From the NCBI GenBank assembly GCA_024638505.1, contig JAHEKE010000146.1, positions 1 to 43,306 of the forward strand: a stretch of 43,306 nucleotides of DNA, read 5' to 3'. Position numbers and translations under genes: made by a program. Below are positions 34,052 through 43,119 of this stretch, in pieces (the stretch's first letter is position 1; each line of letters opens with the position of its first letter). The notes under the pieces are model-generated. The model was not told where the DNA came from. It made no database searches and worked only from the letters and a program-made list of their open reading frames with translations. The DNA is from Gammaproteobacteria bacterium. GTDB lineage: Bacteria > Pseudomonadota > Gammaproteobacteria > Arenicellales > JAANXG01.

Positions 34052-36467
34052 GCCGCTCGTTCGACGGATCCCATACCGCTTCGGCCAGGACCGTAGCCCG
34101 ATACGCTTTGCCCAGCAAATCTATTTCGAACTGCGAGCCAGGCGCGGCGAACTCAGGCTCGACATAGACAAAGCCCAGACTTCGTTTGGTATAGTGACCG
34201 TAACCACCCGATGTCGTCACACCAATAGCACGGCCTTTAATCAAGGCAGGTTCGCCCCCATGGACATCGGCATCGCCCGCTTCGACTCCCACATAGACCA
34301 GCTTGGTAGCTACACCATTTTGCTTGACCCGCAGGGTGGCGTCTTTACCGGTAAAATCACCCTTGCTTGGGTCGAAAAAACGTTCCAGTCCAGCTTCGAT
34401 CATCGTAATCTCGTTGGTCAGTTCGGCGCCCCAGCCTTTATACGCTTTCTCCATTCGCAGTGAGTTCACTGCGTAGACGCCAAAGTTGGCCAGGCCGAAT
34501 TCCTCGCCAGCCGCCCACACTGCGTCATACAGCCTAAGCAGATCAGGCATGGAACAATGCAGTTCCCAACCGAGTTCACCGACATAGCTGACTCGCAGTG
34601 CGCGCACCAAAATTCCAGCGACTTCTATCTGCTGGCAGGTCAGCCAACGGAAACTTGCATTCGTCAAATCCGCATCCGTAAGCTTAGCCAGCGTTGCGCG
34701 AGACTTTGGACCGGAGAGGACCAGCACGCCCCAAGCATCAGTTACATTGGTAACGTCGACCCTTTCTTTTTCTTGCACACCCTGACACAACCAGTCGAAA
34801 TCGCGGTCCTCGGCAGCTGCCCCGGAGAGAATGTAGTAGTGATGCGGCGCGATGCGCGTCACGGTCGATTCGCCTGCTATACGACCTGCCGCAGAGAGAT
34901 AATGCACCAGACTTATACCGCCATCTTTTTTGGGCAGCCGGTTGGCACAGACCCTGTTCAGCAAAGTCTCTGCGTCGGGACCTTTGACCTCAAACTTGGC
35001 AAAGCTGGACAGATCCAGCACACCAACGCGTTCGCGCACCGCCTTGCACTCATCAGCGACTACTTCGAAAGTGTTGTTATGCCTGAAACCAGGTTCCTCT
35101 TCTCTGCCATCGAGAGAAAACCATTTTGGTCTCTCCCACCCATTGGCCTCGGTATAGACGCAGCCTAGCGCCGCTAACCGGTCGAACAGAGGTGTTACCC
35201 GCTTGTTACGGGACGCCGGTCTTTCCTCGCCCGGTAAATGCAGCGCATACATATGTTCATAATCCTGATGCGACTTAGCCTTGGTGTAGTCGCCCGGTGC
35301 ATATCGACCGAAACGCCGCGGGTCCAGACCGGCCATATTGATTTCTGCATCACCATACACCATCCACTGGGCCAGGTACTTGCCGCAGCCTGCGCCGGAG
35401 GCAATACCTATGGAGGCACCGTTGCAATGCCAAAAGTTACGCAGTCCGTGTGCCGGCCCAAGCAAGGGATTGGCATCCGGCGTGTGTGGAATAGCACCGC
35501 ATACCACGCGCTTGATACCCAGCTCCTGCCAAATGGGCATGCGTTCCATCGTCCGCTCGATAAAAGGCGCCAAATTGTCGAAATCTGCGTCAAACAGCTC
35601 GTTCTCTGCTTCCCACTCCGGCCACCCGTCGCGATGAGTCCAGCACTCTTGCGAGTTTACAGTTTCATAAATACCAATCAGTCCTGACTTCTGCTCCTGC
35701 CGGTAGTAGGCTGAAGGATAGGGATCGCGCATAACCGGCATCTCGGTCTCGCGCTGCGTGAACTCAGGGACGGTATCGGTCACAATGTAGGTATGCTTCA
35801 TGTTGGTGATAGGTATATCCGTACCTACCATCTGACTGATCTGACGGGCATAGCAACCGGCAGCGTTGACCACCATTTCGCAGATTACGCTCCCCTTTTC
35901 CGTAATTACCTCCCATTCTCCGGAGGGCCTTTGCTTTACATGCAGAACCCTGTTGCGTACTTCGATGCTGGCGCCCATGTTGCGCGCGCCTTTGGCTAAA
36001 GCATTACAACAGCCGGCAGGGTCCACATGGCCATCCTCCGTGGTCCATGCCCCGGCCAGCACACCTTCCATGTTTACAAAAGGATTAAGCTGCTTGATCT
36101 TCTCGCGATCGATGATCTCGCAATGAAAGCCAACGAGTTTGCCCACACTGGCAACATGATGAAACCACTCTACTTCTGCAGGTTTTAATGCAAACCGCAC
36201 ACCTCCACAACCGTGCCAGCTCACATACTGCCCGGTTAACTCCTCCAGTTTGGGGTACAGTCGGTTGCCGTAGTCGTGAATTTTGGCCATATTGTAATCA
36301 GCGATAAAGCTGGGACATTGCCCTGCAGCATGCCAAGTGGAGCCGGAAGTCAGCTCACCCTTTTCTATGAGCAGACTGTCACTCCAGCCCTCCTCAGCCA
36401 AATGATAGAGAAGGCCAACACCCATTATTCCACCGCCGATAACGACAACTCGAGCCTGGCTTTGCAT
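34041..36467 (-). CDS. FAD-dependent oxidase with GcvT domain (dimethylglycine/sarcosine dehydrogenase family)
   Basis: The 808-residue protein joins an N-terminal DAO-type FAD domain (VVVIGGGIMGVGLLYHLAE; His46 in SGSTWHAAG, the covalent FAD ligand) to a C-terminal GcvT/aminomethyltransferase part (LLNRVCANRLP, VSYVGELGWELH, GKDATL). This is the build of dimethylglycine and sarcosine dehydrogenases, which oxidise N-methyl groups and pass the formaldehyde to tetrahydrofolate. Exact substrate (dimethylglycine, sarcosine or a related methylamine) is undetermined. A 13-base palindrome lies about 70 bases upstream of the start. Its 3' end overlaps the convergent DMT transporter gene. Confidence 0.9.
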   Translation of the reverse strand: MQSQARVVVIGGGIMGVGLLYHLAEEGWSDSLLIEKGELTSGSTWHAAGQCPSFIADYNMAKIHDYGNRLYPKLEELTGQYVSWHGCGGVRFALKPAEVEWFHHVASVGKLVGFHCEIIDREKIKQLNPFVNMEGVLAGAWTTEDGHVDPAGCCNALAKGARNMGASIEVRNRVLHVKQRPSGEWEVITEKGSVICEMVVNAAGCYARQISQMVGTDIPITNMKHTYIVTDTVPEFTQRETEMPVMRDPYPSAYYRQEQKSGLIGIYETVNSQECWTHRDGWPEWEAENELFDADFDNLAPFIERTMERMPIWQELGIKRVVCGAIPHTPDANPLLGPAHGLRNFWHCNGASIGIASGAGCGKYLAQWMVYGDAEINMAGLDPRRFGRYAPGDYTKAKSHQDYEHMYALHLPGEERPASRNKRVTPLFDRLAALGCVYTEANGWERPKWFSLDGREEEPGFRHNNTFEVVADECKAVRERVGVLDLSSFAKFEVKGPDAETLLNRVCANRLPKKDGGISLVHYLSAAGRIAGESTVTRIAPHHYYILSGAAAEDRDFDWLCQGVQEKERVDVTNVTDAWGVLVLSGPKSRATLAKLTDADLTNASFRWLTCQQIEVAGILVRALRVSYVGELGWELHCSMPDLLRLYDAVWAAGEEFGLANFGVYAVNSLRMEKAYKGWGAELTNEITMIEAGLERFFDPSKGDFTGKDATLRVKQNGVATKLVYVGVEAGDADVHGGEPALIKGRAIGVTTSGGYGHYTKRSLGFVYVEPEFAAPGSQFEIDLLGKAYRATVLAEAVWDPSNERLRG

Positions 36468-36536
36468 GAATTTCTCCTGATCTAGTTAAATGGCGATGGG
36501 TATGACTACAAGCGTTTGTTTACAGCTAGCGCGCTC

Positions 36537-36549
36537 ACGGACAGTCCGT
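36537..36549. promoter_or_regulatory. Palindrome upstream of the FAD/GcvT oxidase
   Basis: ACGGAC-A-GTCCGT is a perfect six-base inverted repeat around one base. It lies in the 115-base gap between the oxidase start and the end of the winged-helix gene, both leftward. No T run follows, so an operator is more likely than a terminator. Confidence 0.35.
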
Positions 36550-36582
36550 CTGCGGGCGGTAATTGTACCCTAGGGCAGCGCT

Positions 36583-36810
36583 TTAAAAACCCACGTCTTT
36601 CGATCCAGAACCCGGATAATAATAAACCGCCGCGCCGTCTTTTTTCTTGCGAACTAGACCGCGCTTAATAAGCGTTGCCCGTAAGCTCCAGGAGTGCTCG
36701 CGCCCTATTCTGCGGTTAATCTCCGCTGCCCTTATTCCCGGATTTTCACGAATCACGGCGAGTATTTTCGCCAGCAGGTCTTTCCTGCTTTCCTTTTTAA
36801 TTTCGCCCAC
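36583..36810 (-). CDS. Small winged-helix DNA-binding protein
   Basis: The 75-residue protein starts at GTG 36810. It reads as one winged-helix unit: DLLAKILAVIRENPG (helix), IRAAEINRRIG (helix), HSWSLRATLIKRGLV (recognition helix) and KKKDGAAVYYYPG (wing). This resembles small replication/restriction or transcription-type domains without an effector. It lies 35 bases after the DUF1772 gene and upstream of the FAD/GcvT oxidase, so a regulatory role for either is plausible but not shown. Confidence 0.6.
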   Translation of the reverse strand: MGEIKKESRKDLLAKILAVIRENPGIRAAEINRRIGREHSWSLRATLIKRGLVRKKKDGAAVYYYPGSGSKDVGF

Positions 36811-36845
36811 TATCGCGTACTGAGCAGGTTAAGAACATAGGGCAG

Positions 36846-37322
36846 CTAAGTCCACGTCGCAAGGGCAATAACAAACAGCGCAGCAGCGGCGACCGACGCT
36901 ATGGTCCTGACGTGATTCCACGCCGTCCAGCTTGACACATAATCTCTCCATCGCTGCTCACTGTTCGGGTCATTCGCTGACACCTCTGCCAAACGCTTAT
37001 TTTTTGGCACGTTGAAAACGATGGTCACAATGATGCTGCCAACGATATAGAGCACACTCCCTGCGGCTAGAAACAGAGCTCTGCCGTGATTCCCGATGGT
37101 TACTGCATAAATCAGCAAAACAACGCAGACAGCCCCGCCGCCGAAGAAAACAGTCAGGAACCATCCGTTCAGAACTGTCACATTGATAGATTGCATCGCC
37201 CTGATCCCTACCTCAGCTGGAATACGAGCAAGACCGCTCATAACGAAAGTTGAGAAGGCAAAGAATATTCCCCCTACGAGTCCGCAGGTGAGTGCTGCAA
37301 TCAAAGTCAGGGCGAACAGCAT
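36846..37322 (-). CDS. DUF1772 family membrane protein
   Basis: The 158-residue protein has four membrane helices, with GGIFFAFSTFVMSGLARIPA at the first and NVPKNKRLA before the last third (RWRDYVSSWTAWNHVRTIASVAAA), both typical of DUF1772 (anthrone-oxygenase-like) proteins. The conserved Asn-x-Pro and WxxWNHVR motifs are intact. The family is related to anthrone oxygenases, but bacterial members have no assigned reaction. It is followed by the small winged-helix gene. Confidence 0.85.
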   Translation of the reverse strand: MLFALTLIAALTCGLVGGIFFAFSTFVMSGLARIPAEVGIRAMQSINVTVLNGWFLTVFFGGGAVCVVLLIYAVTIGNHGRALFLAAGSVLYIVGSIIVTIVFNVPKNKRLAEVSANDPNSEQRWRDYVSSWTAWNHVRTIASVAAAALFVIALATWT

Positions 37323-37410
37323 TTTGGCAATTGGAACCTCTGCGCTAGAAATGCACTAACAACACAAAACGCATCGTACAGACCGAAAACTATCTGTCAG
37401 CGGATCTTAC

Positions 37411-37740
37411 TTACCCGATTCTAATTATGCAAAAACAGGCATAGCGGCGCTGGCATACTGTTGTCAACAGGACTTCATCCTGTTTCGTAGCGGCTGATAG
37501 AACAGGCGATGATTCCGTTCGCAAATTCACCCGAGGATGCCGATAAGCCGGGCGGTCGCAAGGTCTTCGTACATGTGGGGAATCAGGCCGCTCGATTTCA
37601 ACGTGATAGTAACGGTGCGCTAACGTGTCCAATGGTAAATCACCCATGGTCAGCTCATCGCCCGCGACTACGCGCCGGGCGCTTAGCCAGTTGTCCAATA
37701 TTGCCGGAGTGGAACTCAAGGTTTCGGCACGAGTGGCCAC
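37411..37740 (-). pseudogene. Decayed glutathione S-transferase C-terminal fragment
   Basis: The leftward frame encodes a GST C-domain: ILDNWLSARRVVAGDELTMGD-like sequence, then LAHRYYHVEIERPDSPHV and DRPAYRHP. The thioredoxin-like N-domain with the active site is missing. A segment between SPHV and DRPAY is shortened compared with usual GSTs, so a small deletion or indel is likely. The last 45 residues beyond the PAYRHP end have no family resemblance. I read it as a remnant, not a working gene. Confidence 0.5.
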
Positions 37741-38018
37741 AGCTCGAGCGCGCCGGCGCGGGTGAGTAAGGCATCGTCCCCGGGTGGAAAGGGTTTTTCA
37801 TGGCAAATGGTTATCTGCAGTTGTCCTGACTGCTGCGGGACGCAAGGTTTGCCTGGAACCCGGATATTTAGCCACAACCTTGAAATTTTGATCATGAAAC
37901 AAGAGAGTTATACGGAAAAATTTTTCTTTTCTTTTAATAAAAAAAGACTAAACTTCGCCTTATCGAGCGGGAGTCACGTACTCCATCCTGCAATCAATTT
38001 TATGGGGATTGGTATTGC

Positions 38019-38423
38019 ATGTTCGAGCCTTCTAAGAAATCGATATGGTGCGGTAAGCTTGAAACCGCCTCTTCTAAAACCCCAGTTATCTATGACCCTG
38101 GCTTACCAGAGCCGCCGCGCGGCCAAATCTATTTGTACAACTCAGAAAGAGACGCAATCCTCAAGTATGCTGCTCATATTGTTCAGCCGCTACTGAAAAG
38201 CTTCGAGGACGATGAGCGTAAAGAAATTGAAAAGTCGCTGAGAAAAAAATGGCAGCTGGCACGGAAGACCTTTCTTCGGGAGTATGGATCACGCACTCCC
38301 CTATCGCGTAAAAAAGCCAGCATAAAAAGCAAACAGGAAGAAACAGAATCGGAAATTGAAAGTCCGGATGCTGATAATGATGATGACTGGTCGGACGAGT
38401 TGGTAGGTTTTGACTCCGCTTAA
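38019..38423 (+). CDS. Hypothetical protein with basic body and acidic tail
   Basis: The 134-residue protein starts at ATG 38019 with GGGGAT about ten bases upstream. The middle (LKSFEDDERKEIEKSLRKKWQLARKT) is helical and charged, and the last 30 residues are strongly acidic (DADNDDDWSDE). It has no membrane helix or known domain. It stands alone between the decayed GST and the pirin gene. Confidence 0.55.
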   Translation: MFEPSKKSIWCGKLETASSKTPVIYDPGLPEPPRGQIYLYNSERDAILKYAAHIVQPLLKSFEDDERKEIEKSLRKKWQLARKTFLREYGSRTPLSRKKASIKSKQEETESEIESPDADNDDDWSDELVGFDSA

Positions 38424-38629
38424 AAACTCAGTAGACGCCGGTTTGATCGCGCTTTTTTATCTAACGTTACTCAGCATTTTCGCGTTCCACTCAAGGTGAA
38501 TTAATCACGCCTGACTTCACAGCGCACACCCCGGGCGCACTGACTGTTCCATATGATGTTCAGAAAAAAAGTGTTAATTTACGCCGAACAGGTTACAAAC
38601 TTCGTCAATTCTAACTGCGGGGATACATC

Positions 38630-39475
38630 GTGGAGCAGCGCAGGATAAGCAAAATCATCGCCGCGCATCCGGCGACCGATGGCGCCGGCGTAAAAATTAA
38701 TCGTTTACCGGGTTTTGCCAGTCCGCTGAGTATGGATCCGTTTCTCATGTTGGATGAGATCCGGTCCGACAGCAAAGATGATTTCATAGCTGGTTTTCCG
38801 CCACACCCGCATAGAGGATTCGAAACCGTAACATACATGCGCGCTGGCAGGTTTTCCCATGAAGACAGCATGGGTAACCACGGCGCCATAGGGGAAGGTG
38901 AAGCACAGTGGATGACTGCGGGTAGCGGAGTGATTCATTCGGAAATGCCGGAGGCTGAAACTGATCGCATGCATGGCTTTCAGTTCTGGTTGAATTTACC
39001 TGCTGCTGAGAAAATGCAGCACCCAGTCTATCGCGATATTCACAGCGATGAAATTACATCTGTGATGCACCGCGATGTCCGCATCAGACTGATAGCGGGG
39101 GAAATAAGCATTGGCCAGCAGACCCTGCACGGTGCGGTGACGGGTAAAACGACTCAGGCGCTAATCGCGGACGTCGATATGCCGCCTCACGCTAACCTTG
39201 CGCTGAGTTTGAATGAGGAGTTAAACCTGCAGTTTTATGTCTATCGAGGATCGGTAAGTGTAGGCGGCGAAAGCGTTGATCGGGGGCATCTGGCGTATGT
39301 CGGTGAAGGCGCCGAATTGGCATTATCATCCAATGCGGGCAGCGGTCTGCTGTTGTTCGGTGGAAAACCTATCAGGGAGCCGGTAGTGCATCATGGTCCG
39401 TTCGTCATGAACACGCAGGCGGAGATTCAACAGGCCGTGCTGGACTATCAAAACGGAGTTCTGGTCCAGCGGTGA
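38630..39475 (+). CDS. Pirin family protein
   Basis: The 281-residue bicupin starts at GTG 38630 after a GGGG site. The iron ligands of the N-terminal cupin are intact: His59 and His61 in PPHPHRGFE, His103 and Glu105 in VIHSEMP. Human and bacterial pirins use the same residues, and some bacterial members break down quercetin or bind enzymes of central metabolism. The C-terminal cupin (PPHANLALSLNEE) is complete. It is convergent with the coiled-coil operon. Confidence 0.9.
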   Translation: MEQRRISKIIAAHPATDGAGVKINRLPGFASPLSMDPFLMLDEIRSDSKDDFIAGFPPHPHRGFETVTYMRAGRFSHEDSMGNHGAIGEGEAQWMTAGSGVIHSEMPEAETDRMHGFQFWLNLPAAEKMQHPVYRDIHSDEITSVMHRDVRIRLIAGEISIGQQTLHGAVTGKTTQALIADVDMPPHANLALSLNEELNLQFYVYRGSVSVGGESVDRGHLAYVGEGAELALSSNAGSGLLLFGGKPIREPVVHHGPFVMNTQAEIQQAVLDYQNGVLVQR

Positions 39476-39554
39476 CAGAATAGCGGGCAAAGCCGGACGA
39501 CGCAGCGGCCGCCGTATCGCCATTTGAAGCCGCCAGCGTAGACCGCGGAACGCT

Positions 39555-41000
39555 TTAAAACCCGCCCCCGGTTCGAAATCCTCCGCCGCGGCGCAGTACG
39601 CCCCCGAAACCGCCTCCGCCGCCCCCTCGCGGGAAAGGGAAGTGCCATGTGCCCTGACGATGCCTGAATCCCCCGCTGCCAAAGTCAGGGTTGGATTCGA
39701 TACGCCGGTAACGCTGTTCGCGCTCGATAGTCCGCCACAGCTCTCCCGAAGTGACCGTTCCCTGTAGAAACTGATTCAGTATCATGGCCACCAGCGCGGC
39801 GTTGCTGAAGCCCGAGTGAGCGCTGTCGTAGCGCTGCCTTTTAAAACGGCGCCGTATGTCTTCCAGTTCCTGCAGCCGATCGAGGTGTCGTTCCCGCATC
39901 CGCTTGTGTTCGGCCAGCTCCTCCTTGATTTGCTCGGTCTTCGTTTTACCCGTATCCAGTTCCCGCACCAGTAAATCGTCTTCTGCCGTGGAAGTGGCGC
40001 GCGCATAGTCGTACAGGGTTAGCAGGTTCTCTCTCTCGAACGCACTGCTGAGCGTGTCAATTGCCTGCCTGAAGTGTCCATCCTCGCCGCTGGCAAAGCG
40101 GGTTCGCTGCTTTTCTAACTCCTGCAGTTCATCTTCGACGCGGGCAATCTCGGCGTCGATATCATCCAGCCGCGTTTGTGCGGCCTGTAAGGCTTCGCGC
40201 AGCGCGGGGACGCCATCCTGTTGCGCCGCTGCCTCTTCCAGATGGGTTAACGCGGCGAACTCCTGATCAGCAACTAATCGGACCCGTTGCGCGTGTTCAT
40301 GCAGGCGCTTGGGTATTTCCAGCAGCATGGCGTAATCGGTTCGCGCGTCGTGATAGTCGCACAGGCCCGCTACCCATTTATCCAGATAACGTAAGAGCGA
40401 ACTGGCTGAATAATTTGACGTGCCATAACCCCGTTTCCAAAGATAGGAGAACAGGGGATCATCATCGTAAGGTTTACCCTTCTGCTTTCTCACTTCCTCA
40501 GCTTGCTTCGTCTTGTCATCAGCGTGCTCTGCCGTGCTCTCGGCTTCACGGGTTTTCTGCAGCTGGTCCTGATAGGCCTGGTCCAGTTGCAAGCGCGCCT
40601 GGGTTTTTGCTTCGGCCTGGTCCAGGGCTTCGGCCGCTTCGGCTGTCTGCGCGCTCGCCGCCTCCCGCTTGGCATGCAGCTCTTCCTCTTCCCGTTGCAC
40701 CGCTTTTATGCGCTCCTGCAGAGACTCCAGCTCCCGCGCTCTCTCCTGTAACAGCTCGCCCACGCGCTGACCTGCGGCGTCCAGTCCCGCCGACAGCTCT
40801 CCACTTATAACGTTATCCAAACGAATTTCAGCTATGCGCTTGTAGCGATTGGCCTGTTCTTTTTGCAGTTCGACCAAATTGCCTGCCGCCTCCTTTATTT
40901 GCTGGTCTATTTTCTGTACCTGGTCGTGAATGAGCCGTACACCCTGGTCTATGGAAGACAGAGTCTGTATCCCGCCCTGCAGCGCCCCCGCTCTCACCAT
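39555..41000 (-). CDS. Coiled-coil protein with Gly-rich C-terminal tail
   Basis: The 481-residue protein is mostly coiled coil (about 20-180 and 245-400; for example LQERIKAVQREEEELHAKRE and IARVEDELQELEKQRTR). It has a globular-looking stretch near 185-240 (PLFSYLWKRGYGTS) and a glycine-rich tail (FPFPRGGGGGGFGG, then RRGGGFRTGGGF). Gly-rich tails of this kind occur on stress and membrane-associated proteins such as TPM-domain proteins. Its ATG overlaps the stop of the DUF6384-like gene by seven bases (ATGGTGA), so they are coupled. The function is unknown. Confidence 0.7.
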   Translation of the reverse strand: MVRAGALQGGIQTLSSIDQGVRLIHDQVQKIDQQIKEAAGNLVELQKEQANRYKRIAEIRLDNVISGELSAGLDAAGQRVGELLQERARELESLQERIKAVQREEEELHAKREAASAQTAEAAEALDQAEAKTQARLQLDQAYQDQLQKTREAESTAEHADDKTKQAEEVRKQKGKPYDDDPLFSYLWKRGYGTSNYSASSLLRYLDKWVAGLCDYHDARTDYAMLLEIPKRLHEHAQRVRLVADQEFAALTHLEEAAAQQDGVPALREALQAAQTRLDDIDAEIARVEDELQELEKQRTRFASGEDGHFRQAIDTLSSAFERENLLTLYDYARATSTAEDDLLVRELDTGKTKTEQIKEELAEHKRMRERHLDRLQELEDIRRRFKRQRYDSAHSGFSNAALVAMILNQFLQGTVTSGELWRTIEREQRYRRIESNPDFGSGGFRHRQGTWHFPFPRGGGGGGFGGVLRRGGGFRTGGGF

Positions 41001-41905
41001 GAGGTAATCGACCGCCCCGTAGTGGGCATGAGATACTCGGGGGTTAAGAATCCTCGCCTTTTCACGCCAAAGCGGTTCTTTTGAATAATGCCGTCGTCTC
41101 CCTTATCCGCGGCGATGCGTTCAAACAACGCTTGATCCACGCGCAGGCCCCACTTGTTGACGCGATAGATCTGTCCATCCTCCTCGTTGTATATAGGCAT
41201 TTCCAGAACCTTACCATCTGCGGTCACCGCCTCCACAATGATGTAATAATTGCGGGCATCGATGTTGGCATCGGGCACGCGCCACACTCCGCTTTGTTCC
41301 CCCGGGCGGGCGACGATACGCAGCTCATACTCTTGTTCGATATCCGCCTGCAGCGTATCCATTTGCTGCAGCACATTGCGGGCGGTATCTTGATCACCCT
41401 TGTTGAGTGCTGCTTCGCCTTTATCTAAAAGTAACTTGGCCCTCTCCGTGGCTAACGGGCCCTGTGCCTGCTCGATCAATCGCACATACTGTGCGTTAAG
41501 CCGATCCGGAAGTGCTGCCGCCGCCCGCTCCGCCGGCGCTTTGATGAACGCGGCATAAGCAAACCAGACGACAGCCAGCGCAAGTAATGCGATCAGTAAC
41601 GGCTTGCCCCATTTCACTCGGCTGACGTAGAGTTTCGCAAGTTGTGTTTCGATGCCGCCCTTTGGCGGCTCATACATAAAACGACCTTCTTTCAGCGCCG
41701 CCACTCCCTGTTGTAAGACATGATCTGGAACGTCTATCCCCTGCGCAGAATAGATTTCGCGCAGACGCTGCATCATTCTCTGGTCCCGGTCCTCGGTATT
41801 CAGCTCCCGCTCGACCAACAGCTGCTGATGCCTCAATGTATCAACGACATCCATGGCCAGCATGATGTCGTTGAGCGGCCGCGTTTCTGTTTGCTCCTCC
41901 GCCAT
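40994..41905 (-). CDS. DUF6384-like single-helix membrane protein
   Basis: The 303-residue protein opens with a helical domain (DIMLAMDVVDTLRHQQLLVE, 13-32). It has one membrane helix (about 101-121, PLLIALLALAVVWFAYAAFI), then a coiled stretch and a small beta-rich C-domain (ELRIVARPGEQSGVWRVPD, YIIVEAVTADGKVLEMPIYN). I recall DUF6384 proteins as having this opening, but this is from memory. It lies 23 bases after the TelA-like gene and overlaps the coiled-coil gene, so three proteins in one operon probably act together at the membrane. Confidence 0.65.
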   Translation of the reverse strand: MAEEQTETRPLNDIMLAMDVVDTLRHQQLLVERELNTEDRDQRMMQRLREIYSAQGIDVPDHVLQQGVAALKEGRFMYEPPKGGIETQLAKLYVSRVKWGKPLLIALLALAVVWFAYAAFIKAPAERAAAALPDRLNAQYVRLIEQAQGPLATERAKLLLDKGEAALNKGDQDTARNVLQQMDTLQADIEQEYELRIVARPGEQSGVWRVPDANIDARNYYIIVEAVTADGKVLEMPIYNEEDGQIYRVNKWGLRVDQALFERIAADKGDDGIIQKNRFGVKRRGFLTPEYLMPTTGRSITSW

Positions 41906-41928
41906 ACGCGCTAGTACCGCAAGCTTAG

Positions 41929-43119
41929 CTACGCGGCCGACTTCTGTGCCGGGAATTCCAGCGGCAGCGCTTTTCCTTCCTCAACCAACCGGGCCAGCCG
42001 CCGCTTTCCGTCCTCCACCGCGGAACGAATCTCCTCTGCGTTCTGTGTACTCAACTTTCGCATTTCGTCGATGATTTCTCTGGACCGTTCCTGATAGCGG
42101 ATCACTGATTCCACTAGTTTTTTCACCGAGTCGGCGCGGATAGTCGGACCGTAACCCGCCTTCAGCGCCTCTTCCTGCACCTTGCCTCCGATGTCGGCGA
42201 GGTCTTCCATACTCTTGCTGATTCCCTCTTTCATCGCGTTTAACGTCTCCGTGCTCTCATGCAGTCCAAACAAGCCGGTGAAAGACGCACTCAGCGCGGT
42301 TAAAACGGTCTCATTAGTACCGAAAAAGCTGATGGCCTGCTGATAGACCCGCTCCTTGGCATTGGTGGTCTGCAGCAGCCGCGCCATAATTACTTCCGAT
42401 GAATTGTAGCTTACCGTGAGGTTGTCGGATAAATCTTTAGCGATCTGATAGCGACGGTCGTGATATTGAACAAACCGCATCTGCTCATCGCGAGCGAGTT
42501 CAAGCTTGGCGCGTTCAGCGGGATCCTCCCCGGTATAGTTCTCAACCGCCTGCATGGCGGATGCAAGTCCGGTCTTGGCCGCATCGAGCTGGGACTCCGC
42601 TTTCTCCAGAACCTCCAGCGCCAGAACCTCTGACTCTTTCAGCGCTCCGCGAAAATCCTGATAGGCATTCAAAATGACGTGCTCACGCTCAATCTGATCC
42701 TGCGAATCATCGGCTACTTCCAGGTAGGTCTGTTTGATCTTGTCAAAGCGTTGAGGAATATCGCCGCGCGTCACTTTCATCCAGACATTGCCGATTCTTT
42801 CCCAGGTATCAATCTTTCCATCCTCGACCTGCTCTACCATGCTTTTGGCATCATCCCGAATGCTGTTAAAAGAGTTGGTGACGTCTTCGTAACGCTGCCC
42901 CAACTCCATTCCGCTGACCTGTTCTCTCACCACTTCGTTGAACAAAGAGGCCTGATTAAGCGTGCGCGCGATGGCCAGGGTTTTTTCCTCATCAAGACCC
43001 GATATCTGATCGATCAAAGCGACTATCGGGGCTTCATCGGTTTTCTCCGGAATCAGATTAAGTTCGCGCAGGCCGCTCAGTGCCTTATCCAGGTATTGCA
43101 AAGGCCGAAGGGTGTTCAT
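41929..43119 (-). CDS. TelA-like all-helical protein
   Basis: The 396-residue protein is almost all alpha-helix. Its opening (LRPLQYLDKALSGLRELNLI), the central part (RRYQIAKDLSDNLTVSYNSSEV) and the end (VKKLVESVIRYQERSREIID) follow the general plan of TelA/toxic-anion-resistance proteins, but the match is by eye and moderate. TelA proteins are linked to tellurite, nisin and cell-envelope stress. ATG follows AAAGGAG after ten bases, the best ribosome site of this operon, which it starts. Confidence 0.6.
   Translation of the reverse strand: MNTLRPLQYLDKALSGLRELNLIPEKTDEAPIVALIDQISGLDEEKTLAIARTLNQASLFNEVVREQVSGMELGQRYEDVTNSFNSIRDDAKSMVEQVEDGKIDTWERIGNVWMKVTRGDIPQRFDKIKQTYLEVADDSQDQIEREHVILNAYQDFRGALKESEVLALEVLEKAESQLDAAKTGLASAMQAVENYTGEDPAERAKLELARDEQMRFVQYHDRRYQIAKDLSDNLTVSYNSSEVIMARLLQTTNAKERVYQQAISFFGTNETVLTALSASFTGLFGLHESTETLNAMKEGISKSMEDLADIGGKVQEEALKAGYGPTIRADSVKKLVESVIRYQERSREIIDEMRKLSTQNAEEIRSAVEDGKRRLARLVEEGKALPLEFPAQKSAA

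Noticed and set aside
34041-36467. GcvT domain as a DMSP demethylase (DmdA)
   Set aside because: DmdA is a GcvT-only protein of about 370 residues; this one has a full FAD oxidase domain with the covalent-FAD His, which fits dimethylglycine/sarcosine dehydrogenases.
37762-38196. Rightward frame of 144 codons before the acidic hypothetical gene
   Set aside because: It lacks family features and ends inside the better-supported frame at 38019, which has a ribosome site and protein-like composition.
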